The notes under the pieces are model-generated. The model was not told the origin of the DNA, did no database searches, and saw only the letters and a list, made by a program, of their open reading frames with translations. A DNA stretch of 64,000 nucleotides from positions 3,596,001 through 3,660,000 of the forward strand of contig NZ_AP018920.1 of NCBI RefSeq assembly GCF_003945385.1. Direction: 5' to 3'. Source of the DNA: Pseudonocardia autotrophica (GTDB taxonomy: Bacteria; Actinomycetota; Actinomycetes; Mycobacteriales; Pseudonocardiaceae). The position numbers and the translations under genes were made by a program. The stretch's first letter is position 1; each line of letters begins with the position of its first letter. Below, in pieces: positions 1-12,000 of this stretch.

Positions 1-3000
1 GGAAGGCGACCATCGCCGCGATCGCGGGCAGCGGCGCCATCAGCATCAGCGCGGCGCCCGCACCGACCACACCCACGGTCGCGATCCAGACCAGACCGCC
101 CGTCGTGGCCGCCCAGGCGGCGGCCGTGTTCGCGGTGCCCGCCAGGCGGGCCCGCAGCGTGTCGGCGACGGCCGGCGGGCCGCGGTTGCCGGTGCCCGAG
201 CTCATCATCCGGGCGTGGTCGGCGGCGGCCCGGTTCGCGAGGAGCGCGGCCGTCGCGGAACCGAGGACCGCGAGCCAGCCGACGATCCCCACCGGGGCGC
301 CCGCGGCGGCGGCCCCGCCGGCGGCGGCCCCGGTCAGCACCACGACCGCCGCGGCGGCGCGGGTCAGGACCACCACCCGGATCCCGTCCGGGCCGGAACG
401 ATAGCGGGAGCCGAACTGGGCCATCGTGTCGTGCGGGAGTCCGCGGAGCGCGGTGAACAGCGCGTTCACGGTGGCGTCGTCCCAGCCCGTGCCGTGCCGC
501 TCGCCCCAGGACCGCACCGCATCGGTGGCCGCCGCCCGGTCCGGCGCCCACGCGGAACGGAACAACTGCGGCAGGCCGGCGACCCCCAGCGGGCTGCGAC
601 CGACGTCGGCGACGACCGTGCCGGCCAGCTGCCCGACGGCGTGTCGGGTCAGGTCATCGGTGTTCTGCCGCCACAGCCGGTTCAGCACGAGCAGGGTGCG
701 CTGCACCCGGGCCGAGGGGGTGTGCCCCTGCTCCACGGTGACCCGCGGCAGAACCGGCATCGCGGCCAGCTCCGCGGCCAGCCCGTCGGCAGTGGCCCGG
801 GCTGCCGCCGCCTGCTCGCCCCGGTGTGCGATCCCCGCCCGGGCGCGCTCGGCGTCGGCCCGCCAGCTCACCTCCTGGTTCCGGCCGGGTCCCTTCGGTG
901 CCGGCCGGTTCGCCCGGCTGAGCAGACCGGCCTTCTGCCGGGCCTCCAGGACGGCGAGACGCTCCAGCTCGGTGGCCCGGACCGCGGCCGCCTCCTGGCG
1001 GGCGGCCAGGTCGGAGCGCTGCGCCGCGGCGCGGAACGCCTGCTGGTTGTGCTCGCCGACGGCCCGGTGCCGCGCCCGTGCCTGCTCGACCCGCTGCGCC
1101 ATCCGGCCGAAGTCGTGCCCGCCGTAGTAGGCGGTCCGCACGTCCGCGTGGTCCGCGCTCGTTCCTTCCCCGACACGGAAGCTCTCCGGGGCCCGCTTCG
1201 TGAAGGTCGTCCAGGCCCGCTCCGACATCGGCGCGACGGCCGTGGCGCTGCGCTCGGTCTGCAGCGTGGCATCGGGGTGGGTCTCGGCGACCGGTCGTAC
1301 CCACCGCTGCCTGCCGTCCGCGTCGATCACGTACGTCAGGTAGTCCGGCCGCGCCGTCCGGACGAAGTGCTCCATCCGGGTGATGTGGGACGGCTGTGCG
1401 GCGTGGAGTTTCCGCATCGTGTCCCGGTGCACCGCGGCGACCTCCCGCGAGTGCGAGAGCAGCGACCGGAAGGACATGTACTCCCAGGCCAGCCGGTAGT
1501 CGAAGACGAAGACCGTCAGCGACGGCGGCAGCGGCGACCGCGGCGGGGACTGCGGCGGGGACTGCGGGGTGTCCGAGCTGCCGAACGGCACGAGGAGGTC
1601 GCCCGGTGTCGCCCGGACCGGACCGGGTCCGGTGGGCGTCTCGCCGATCGTCCGCACGGGGTTCGTCAGCGTGGGGGTCTCGCCGATCGCCCGCAGCGTC
1701 TTCGCCCCCGCAGGAGTCCCGCCCTGCGCGCCGAGGCCGGCACGGGGCTGCCCCGCGTTCCTGACCGGGAGGGTCTCCGCGCTCGGGCGGAGCGGAGCCG
1801 ACACCGACTCCACCGCACCGGCGGAGCGGACGTTCATCGACTTCGCCGTGCCGTGGCCGGGCGGTAGCACTGCCAGATGCCCGGAGAACATCACCATGGC
1901 GGTGAAGGCGGTCAGTCCACGGAACGCGCTGGCGAACTGCCTGGGGGGCCGGGACAGGACGCCCGGCGTCGGGTAGGCAGCGCTCGCCGTCCGTTCCGCG
2001 ACGGGGCGCGGGCCGGCCGCCTTCTGCGTGCCGAACACGGGTGCTCCGTGCAGGTCGACCCGCGGCAGCGCCGTCGGGCCGCTCATCCAGTCCAGCTCGT
2101 GCTGTGCCTGGAGCAGATCCTCGTACGCGCGGTTGAGCTCCACCTTCCGCGCAGCGCGGGCCGCGACCTCGGACGAGCTGTTCCACGTCCCCACCGTCCG
2201 CGCGTCGTGGGCGTCCGGCATCGTGTCCTTGGCCGTCTCGGCCTTGGCCGCGTCGTACCGATCCTGCAGGCGGGCGGCGTGGGCCGCCTGTGCCTCGTAG
2301 GCCACGTCGCGCACGACGTGCATCGTGATGCCGCCGCCCTGCGCTCCCTCGGTGGGGTGCGCGGCCGGGCGACCGTCCGGGGCTACCTCATCGTTCCGTC
2401 CTCCGTTGCGGTTGCGCTGCTGACCTGCCTGCTCCTGTCCCGCACGGCCTCCGTTCTCGTTCGTTGCGTTCCGAGTGGTCGTCGGGGTATCGGCGCCACC
2501 GTCGGTGGCACGCTCCGACGCGCGGGGCGCGCCGGCTTCGCCCGGGGCGCGGGCGGTGGCGGGGTCGGTTCCGTCCGCCGGAGGCCCGCGGTTCCGCGGG
2601 GGTCCCGGCGTCGATCCGCTCGCCGCCGTCGGCTCCGTGGCAGGGCGGCCCTGCTTCGGGCCCGGTCGATCGGCGGACGTCCCGTCCACCGTTCCCGGCG
2701 GCGGCTCGTGGCCGCCGGTGCCGGTGGAGCGTTCGGCGAGCACCTCGGCGTTCGTGCGGTTCGGCTGTTGCTTGGGTGGCGCAGCCGGGCCGGTGGGACG
2801 GTCGCGGTGCGGCTTCGGCACCTCACCGGCCGGTGCTCGCGTCTCGCCGGCGGGGGCGCGGTCGCCGATCGGCGCAGGGGGCCGGCCGGTTCCGACGCCG
2901 GTGACGCCGGCGCGGGACGGACCGCCCTGGGCAGCCGGCGCGCCGTTGCCGCGCCCCGTGGCGCCGATGCCCTGGCCGGTGGCCGCCCCGGAGCCCGAGA

Positions 3001-6000
3001 CCGCCCCGGTGCCGGTACGGGTACCGATGCTCTGGCTCTGTCGGCCCTGTGCCCGGTCCAGCAGGCCCCGCGCCTGGCTCTGCAGGACCCGCGCCCGGCT
3101 CCCCAGCTCGCGCGCCTGGTTCCGCAGGTCCCGTGCCTGGCTCTGCAGACCCCGTGCCTGGTTGCCCAGCTCCCGCGCCTGACCCTGGTGGCCCCGCGCC
3201 TGGTTCTGCAACTCTCGTGCCTGGTTCTGCAGGGTCCGCGCCCGGTTCTGCAACTCTCGTGCCTGGCTCTGCAGCGTCCGTGCCTGGTTCTGCTGGCCGC
3301 GCGCCTGGTTCTGCTGGCCCCGTGCCTGGTTCCGCAGGTCCCGTGCCTGGTTCTGCAGGGTTCGCGCTTGAGTCCGCTGATCCCGCGCCTGGTTCCGCAG
3401 GTCCCGTGCCTGGTTCTGCAGGGTTCGCGCCTGGGTCCGCTGATCCCGCGCCTGGCCCCGCAGACCCCGCGCCTGCCCCTGTACACCGCGCGCCTGGCCC
3501 CGCAGGTCTCGCGCCTGCCCCTGCAGACCGCGCGCCTGGCTCTGCAGGGTCCGCGCCTGGCTCTGCTGCTGGGTACGCGGGTTCTGCGACCGGCTCCTCG
3601 GCGGCGCGGGGCGCTCCCCCGCCCTGGTCTGCGGCGTGGACCGCGCAGCGGGCGCACCGCGCTCGGTCCCGGTCCGGTTCTGGGTGGGCTGGCTGCGGGA
3701 TCCCGGCTGCGTCCGCGACGTCGCGGGCCGCGGCGTGCCCTCGGAGGCGACCCGGGGTGCGCGCGGGCCCTGGATCCCGGTCGCCGGCTCCGCGGCCCGG
3801 TTGGTCGCGGGCAGCTCGCCGGCCACCGCCCCGGTCGGGGCGAGGGACTCGACGCGGGCGTCGGGCAGCTTCGCGCCGTCGCGGATGGCGACCAGTTCGG
3901 CGCGGGACACCGGCTGCGGGCCCTTGCGAGCCGGTGCGATCCGGGGCGGCTTCGCGCTCATCGCGACCGGCGCGGCGAGCATCCCCCAGGTCATCACCAG
4001 GTTTCCGATCTCGTACGCACCGTTGTCGTCGTTGGCGATGAACGTCGAGGTGTGGTCGACGGCCATGTAGCCGAACGTGCCCAGCGCCGCCGTGTTGCCT
4101 GCGACGGCCGCGTTGCGGTAGCGCAGGGACGACCGCGCCAGGTTGGCGGCCCGCACCTGGTTGCCCGCCGTGAGGGCCTTCGTCGCCGCGGTCCCCAGCT
4201 TGGTGGCGGGGATGCTCATCCCGACCGTGGCCACGGCCAACGTGTTCCCGGCGAGCGTCAGGTACGCGTTGCGGGCGCTCCGATCGCCGAAGCTGTTGCT
4301 CTGCCCGTGCTGGGCACGGTTGTACAGGGTCGCACCGGCGTCGATCGTGGTGACGATCGTGCCGCCGGCCAGCACCGCGGCACCGGCCATGCCGACACCG
4401 CTGCCGACACCCGTCCACCAGGTCGCGGCCCCGGCGGCCACCATGGGCACGCCGATGTAATAGCCCTTGTACTTCTCCCAGTGGCCCAGGTGGCGACCCG
4501 TGGTCGAGGTCATCTCGACCGGGCCGCCGGAGGCACCCCAGTCACCCGACGTCGAGATCTTCGTGTCCTCGCCGAAGATCTCGTTGTTGTTGCGGAAATC
4601 ATCGAAGCCGCTGTAGTGGTGCCCGTTCGCGTCGATGTACCGGGTCTCGTCGTCCCCCGTCGCCTTGTAGACGTCGGTCATCCCGAGGTTGCCGTCCTCG
4701 TCCTCGAAGAGGATCCCCCGGCGTTCGACCGAGCCGTCCTCGCCGACGCGCTTCGCCGCCTCCCGGCGGGCGCTCGGCTCCTCGATGTCGCTGACCTTCA
4801 CCTCGCCGTGCAGGAGCTCGCCGAGCAGCTCGTCGGCGTTGGCCCGGGCCGCCAGTTCCGCCCTGCGGTCCCGCGGGGTGTCACCCAGCGACTCCTCGCC
4901 CGCGAAGCCCTCGTCGAGGTACTGCTTGGACCGCGGATCGGTCACGGCGTCCAACGAGGGCTGGTTGAACGCGGACCTCTTCGCGTAGAAGATGTCGGCC
5001 CGACCGCTGGAGGGCAGCTGCAGCTCCCCCAGGGTCGTTCCCTGGGTACGGGAACCCTGGTCGCGGGCGATGGTGTTGTAGTTCAGCGCGACCGCGGAGC
5101 CGAGCTCCGCGTAGCGCTCCGCGAGGCGCTCCTGCCGCGGGTCGCCGGACTCCTTCATCTCCCGGCCCAGCCGCTCGCTGCGGGTCAGCAGGTCGTCCCA
5201 CGTCCGGAGTTCAGCGGCCAGCGCGGTGTCACCGGCCGCCTCGGCCGCGGCGATGTCGAGCTGCCGCCGTCGTTGCGGGGAGAACACGACGCCGGAGCCG
5301 CCGACCTCCTTCAGGTGTGTGTCGGTGGCCGCGATCCGGTTCCGCACGCCGTTGACCGACTCGATCTCCTCGTTGATGCTCACCCGCTCCGTCTCGAGCG
5401 CCGCGTACTGCGCGGGGGTGGCGTTCGGGTCGTTCTGCAGGGCCGTCCGGCGGTCGGCGAAGGTCTCCTGTCGCCTGCTCAGCTCGTACTGGCGGGGCAC
5501 CAGGGTCATCCCGGCGATCTGGGCGGCGTTCGCCTTCGCCCGGTCGGCCGGCGACAGCTCAACCGCGGGCGTGCCGTCCTCGGCGAGGCCCATCCCCCCG
5601 AAGCCCTCCCGGTGCCCGGGGATCGTGCCGGCGCCGCCGATCGCGTCCGCCTGGTCGCCGGCGATGTTCGGGCGCTGCCCGGCCACGCCGCGGACGGCAT
5701 CGACGAGGCCGCGGGCGTGAAGGACCTCCGGTTCGGTCTTCGCGAAGTCGTCGATGACCCGCAGGTGCTCCGGGGCGACGGCCGTCCCGTCCCGGTTCGC
5801 CTGCTCCTGCGCGGTCAGCGCCTCGTCCAGGGCGCGCGCCCGGGGTCCGTTCTCCGTGCGGTGGATCTGCAGCGTGCTGAGCGCGCTGCCGACCTTCAGG
5901 ACGGCGCTGTCCTCCTGCGCCGGGGTCATCTCCGGCAACGCGTCCTGGTACTGCGCGTAGAGCTCCGGATTCTCCTCCTGCAGTGCGCTCAGCTCGGACG

Positions 6001-9000
6001 GGTTCAGCGGCGGGAGCGGGTCGCCGGGCTCGAGCCCGAGGTGGTGGGCCAGCTCCCGGTCGACCGCGGTGTCCTGGGCGGGACGGGTGAACGTGGGGTC
6101 GATGGCCGGCATCCAGGAGGCGTCCGGGTCGGCGATCCAGCCCAGCTCGGGCAGATCCGGGGACGTGGTGCACTCATCGGCGCCCGCGCGGCAGCCGAAG
6201 CCGATGTTCTGCTTGCCGTCCTTCGTCGGGTAGAGCAGGTAGCCCTCGCCCTCCAGCGAGTGGCCGGCGACGTTGGTGGACCTGCAGTCCACTCCTCGGC
6301 AGACCGCGCCGCCGCCGGGCCCGTAGTTCATCCCGATCTGGCAGCCGTCGGCGCTGGTGCCGGCCTTGCAGCTGGTGGAGTTGCCGTACGGGTCGGTCCA
6401 GGTCTGGGACGCGTCGGGGTCGCCGAAGAAGACGACCGACGCGGTCTCCGACGAGGTCTGCCCCTCCCGGATCATCGGCTCGTCGATCCGGCAGTTCGGG
6501 CAGTTCTGCTCGGGGGCCTGCGCCCAGTCCGGCCGGGTCAGGGTGCAGTCACCAACACAGCGGATCCGGCCACCGTCGCCGGCGGCGTCCGGGGTCGTCA
6601 CCTCGACCCGGTTGTTGCTTCCGGAGACGATCTGCTCGGGCAGGTTCAAGCGCGTCTTAGCCGCCTCGAGTCGCTCCTCGTCGGTGAAGGTGTGCACCTG
6701 CCTGCCCCGGTTCTGGTCGATCCGGTAGCCCTCGTGCAGCGAGATGTAGCCGGTCTCGGTCGTGCCCAGGCTGTAGTGGCCGGAGTTGCCCTCGCCGTCG
6801 CGGCTGATGATGGTGGTGACGTTCTCGCTCGGCTTGAACGCGACGCCATCGGCGTGCACGACGTCGCCTTCGGCCGAGGTGAAGGTGCCCTCCCCCTGGA
6901 AGCTGATCCGGGCGGAGTTGCCGGCGCCGTCGCGGCCGGTGATGTCGCCCGAGGGGCCCTTGATCACCAGGTGGTCCCGGCCGCCGCTCTCCGGGACGCC
7001 GGCCCCCTGGGTGGCGCCCTGGTAGATGCAACCGCTGTTGCAGGTGCTGTGCACCGGCGAGCCCTTCGGGCTGCTCATCCGGAACGAGTTCTGCACCTCG
7101 GCCGGCTTGCGGCTCTCGGAGTTGGTGTAACGCACGGTCTCGCCGGTGCGGCCGTCGACCATCCGGCCGGTGCCGCGGACGTGGCCCGAGCCGTTGCCGT
7201 CGGCGTCACGGTGCAGCCCGACGCCGTGCGAGCCGGACACGGTGTCCTTCTCGTCGGCCCCCCGTTCGATCGGCAGTGAGCCGTGGAAGCCCTCGCGCGG
7301 GTTGTAGCGGACGGTCTCGCCGTCCTCGGTCCTGAGGGTGGCCCCGCCCGAACAGCCGTCGCGGCAGGTCTCGGTGGTGACCTCGTCGCCGGAGGACTTC
7401 ACGCTCAGAACGGGGTTGCCGTTCTCGTCGAACCTCCCCTCGATGCCGCGGTCGTTCTCGCCCATCTCCTCGATCGGGATCGACCCACGGTCCGGATCCT
7501 GCTGCTCGGCCTCCTGCTGCTGCTGGGCGGCGGCCTGGTCGCGCAACGAGGGGGCGGTGATGACGCCGGTGTTCGATCCGCTCTGGGTGAAGTTCGCGCA
7601 GTCCCCGGAGCAGGTGGCGCCACCGCCACCACCCGGGCCGGCCACGGCCCACGCGGAGACCCCGCAGCCGCCGTTGCCGCTGCCCGAACAGGTGCCCTCG
7701 CCGTGCGCGTTCCAGGCCATGCCCGGCTGGTCCCAGCTGGGTGCGGTCTCGGCCCTGTCCTCGGCCTCGGCGTGCGCCGAGTAGCTCGACGAGCAGTTCG
7801 CCGCACCGGAACAGGACGCCGACGCCGACGCCTGACCCGGGCTCGCCGATGCCTGCGCCGACACCGACACCCCACCGCCACCCTGCCCACCACCACCGGA
7901 ACCCGACGCGTTCGCCCGGGCCCAGTTCGGCCCGTGCGACGCCGACGCGGACGCCGACGCGGAGTAGTCGTGCCGGCAGTTCGCCGCACCCGAACAGGAC
8001 GCCGACGCCGACGCCTGACCCGGGCTCGCCGACGCCTGCGCCGACACCGACACCCCACCAGCACCCTGCCCACCACCACCGGAACCGGACGCCGACGCGG
8101 AAGCCTGGGCGCCCGGGGCGGACGCCGACGCCGACGACGACGCCGAATAGGAGTGCCGGCAGTTCGCCGCACCCGAACACGACGCCGACGCCGATGCCTG
8201 CCCGGGACCGGCCGTGGCCTGTGCGGTGACCGCGACCCCGCCGCCACCCATGCCACCCCCGCCGGATCCGGACGCGGACGCGGTCGCGGTGGACCCACCG
8301 GCCGAGGCCGAGTCGCTGACCTGTGCGGAGTAGGAGTGCCGGCAGCTGGTGCCCGCACTACCGACACACGACGACGACGCCTGAGCGGCCCCACCACCGG
8401 CAGCGGCGGCGGCGCTGGTCCGGACGAACCCGGACCCACGGCCGCCGGACCCGCGCCCGGCCGCGTCGGCCTGCGCGGCCGCCCCGGCCGCAGCGGTGCT
8501 GGAGGCGGAGTAGCGGTAGGAGCAGCCCGACCCGGCGCTGCCCTGGCACGCCGCGGCGGCGATCGCCCCGTCCGACCCGGCCTGCGCGGACGCGGCGGTG
8601 GCGCACCAGCCGCTGCCGGCGCCACCGGAGGCGGAACAGCGGGCCGAGGCGTCGGCCCGGTTGCCCGGCGCACGCTCCGACGCGGTCGAGCGGGCGGAGT
8701 AGGAGTGCCGGCAGTTCGAGCCCTCGGTCGCCGTGCACACCGCGGAGGTCTGCGCCCCGTCGGCGGTGGCCCCGGCCTGCCCGGCGGAGCGGCACGCACC
8801 GTCGGGGCCCGCGGTGCACGACGTCGCCGAGCGCGCGGCGTCACCCCCGGCGTCGGCGACCGCGCGGGTGCGGGTGCTGCAGCCCTCACCGGTGCACTGC
8901 GCGGTCAGCTCGGCGTTGTCCTGCGCGGTGGCGCCGCCGGTGGCGACCTCGCAGGGGCCCTGGTCGCCGCAGGTCGCGGTGGCGATTCCGTGGGCGAGCC

Positions 9001-12000
9001 CGTCGCGCGGGGTCACCGTCCCGGCCCGCAGGTCGGGGGCGATGGTGGCGGGATCGTCGGTGCTGAGCGTGGTGCTGAGCCCGCGCACCGGGCAGTCGTC
9101 CTCCCCGGAGCGGCAGGCCCCGGACGCACCGGCGGTGGTCGCCCCGGTCGCGCCGGTCCCGGTGCCGGACAGGGTCAGTGACCCGTCGGTACCGACGACG
9201 GCCCGGCAGCCCTGCGCACGGCCGTCGCAGCTGGTGGCCGACTCGGCCAGGCCGACGCTCGCGGACCGGCCCGCGACGCGGGGGACCTCGATCGCGGCGA
9301 CCGCCTCGTGGGCGGTCCTGGCCCGATCGGCGGCGGCCGCGGCCTGCCCGGCGGCGGTGTCGGCCCGTCCGGCAGCGACGGCCGCAGCCCGTTCGGCGGC
9401 CACAGCCCGCTCCTCGGTTGCGGCGGCGGCCCGCTGCACGGCGGCGTCCTCGGCGGCACGTCCGTCGAGGACCCCGCCGGACCTCTCCGCGGCCGCGCGG
9501 GCGGTGTCGGCGTCCGTGCGGGCGGTGCCGGCGGTCCGCTCCGCGGCGCGGGCGGCCGCGGCCGCGGCGCGAGCCGTCTCCTCCGCGGTGCGAGCGGCCT
9601 CGTCGGCGGTGCGAGCCGCGGTGTCGGCGGCGGCCTGGTCACGGCCGGCGCGGGCGGCGGCGATCGCGGCCTCGGCGTCGCCGTCGACAACGGTGGCCGA
9701 GACGGTGTCGGACGATGCGGCACCGCGGCACGAGCCGTCGGGGCAGTCCAGGGCGGCGGTGGCGTTCGTGGCGCCGCTGCGGGTGCCCTTGATCGTCGGG
9801 TCGGTGACCGCCGAGGCCCCGGCCTGCACCGCGCACCCGGCCGCACCGGACGTGCAGCTCGAGCGGGAGCGGGAGTCGGAGACGGCGTCCCCGGCCGGGG
9901 TGGCGGAGCGGGCGTGGCCGGTGACGGTGGCGGTGCAGCCCGGCCCGGCGCACTCGCCGGAGGCCTGGGAATCACTCGTCGCCGCGGGTGCGTTCTCGAC
10001 CGTCGAGCGGGCGGCCTTCTGCGCGGTGGTCGCGGCCTTCTCGGCGGTGGTGGCCTTCTTCTCCGCTGCCGTGGCCTTCTTCTCCGCCTCGACCCGGTCG
10101 GTGCTCGCCGCGCGGCGCTGCTCGGCGGAGGCGAACGGGTTGCTCGCGACACGCTCGGCGCGCGCGGCGGCGGCGTCCGCGGCCCCGCGGAGCCGACCGG
10201 CTTCGTCGGTGGCGGTGTCAGCGGTGCTGCGGGCGGTCTCGGCGGCCTCACGACGCTGCAGGACGATCACGTCCGCAACGACCTGGCCACTGCCCGCGAT
10301 GGAGGAACTGGTGCCCCGGCATCCGGTGCCGGCGCTGGAACAGGTGCTGGTCGAGGAACTCGCATCGGCCGGGGGACCGCGCGCACCCTGGGCACCGACA
10401 TCGCGGCCGGTGTCCTCGGTGCCCGAGGCGGAGCTGCGCACCGTGCCCCGGCAGGAACCCTCGCCGCCGGCGCAGTCGAGCACCGCGGAGGCGTTGGTCC
10501 ACGCCGAGGCACCGGACACGCTGGGGGCGGCGTTCGCGCCGGCACCGGGCGATCCGGTCGGCAGCGTCGCCGGGGGCTGGTCGCCCTGAGCGGGCTGCTG
10601 CGCCGGCTCGGCGGGCTGCCGGTCGGCGGCCTGCTCGCTGTGGCCCTGGTAGACGGTGGCGTTGCTGCTGGACCGGCCCTCGACCAGTGCGGCGATCACC
10701 GAGGCGTCCGGGCCGGCCGAACCACCGGAGTTGCTGACCGCCCGGCACCCGTCCGCCGTACCGTCGCAGGATCCCGACCCGTGCGAGCCGCGGGTCCGGT
10801 CGTCATCGGTCCCCGAGGCCGCGCTGCGCACCGTCCCGTCACAGACGGTGCCCGCGGCGCAGTCCAGCGCGGCACCCGACGCCGACGCCGCCGACGCCCC
10901 GTTCTGCTGCGCCTTCGGGGTCTGCGACGGGTCGCCGGACAGGCTGCGGGCCGCGCCGGGTCCGGTGGAGGCGACCGAGGTGGTCTGCGGGGAGCAGCCG
11001 CCGCCGGTGCCCGAACACGACGCCGACCCGGTGGTGGTCCTCGGCTTGCCGGTGGCGGGGTCGTGGCTGGTCGCGGTGCTGGTCGCGGTGCCCGAGCAGC
11101 GGGTCCCGGCTGCGCAGTCCACCCGGGCCGAGGAGGTCGACGTCGCCGACGGGCCGGTGCCGGGCTTCTGCCCGTCGAGGGTCCGCTCGGGTCCCGAGGA
11201 GCCCTGCGAGCGGGTCTGGGCGTGGCAGCCGCCGCCGGTCACGGTGCAGGTCGCGCCACCGGTGCTCGACTTCGCACGGCCGCCGTCGACATCCGCGTCG
11301 GCGCCGGAGACCGTGCTGGTGACCTTCCCGGAGCACGTGCCGGCGCCGTCGGCGCAGTCGGCGGTGCCGGTCACATCGGAGGTGCTGGCCAGCCCGGCGG
11401 GGATGTCACCGGTGGCGGCGCGCGCTCCGGTCTGCGCGGTCGAGGTGCTGTCGCACGTGCCGCCGGTGGTGGTGCAGGTTCCGGACCCGGTCGCGGTCTT
11501 GAGCGTGGCCGCGGTGATGGTGCCGGTCTCCGGGTCGGTGACCCGGTCGCCGGAGCCGGCACTGCGCGTGGAGGAGGTGCCCTTGCCGGTGCAACCGGTC
11601 GTGCCCGCCGAGCAGTCCACACTCGACGACGACCGGCTACCCGTGTCCCCGTCGGTGTCACCGGTGCCGAGACCCGCGAACCCGGTGCCGGGGGTGCCGT
11701 CCGGGGTCGAGGCGTCCGAGGAGCTGCCCGCGGTGCACCGGCCGGCCTCGGCGGTGCAGTCCGCCGCACCCGAGGTCGTCCGCACGACCGGGGCGGTGAT
11801 CGCCTTCGTGTTCGCGGCTCCGGTGGTGGCACCGGTGCCGGCGGCCTCGGCCGCGGCGGCCGTGCTCCCGGTGCCGGTCGCGGGCGTCGTGGTCTCGGTG
11901 GTGACCGGACGCTCACCGGCGGCCCGGGTGGTGCTGCGGCCGGTGCCGGTGCAGCCCTCGCGACCGTCGCAGTCGACGACCGCCTCGGCCTGGCTACGAC

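Noticed and set aside
1877..7279. Plus-strand open frame of about 1,800 codons
   Set aside because: It is the exact antiparallel frame of the giant gene. In GC-rich DNA the complement of a coding frame stays open because TTA, CTA and TCA codons are rare. Its translation is Arg/Gly/Leu-rich with no domains.
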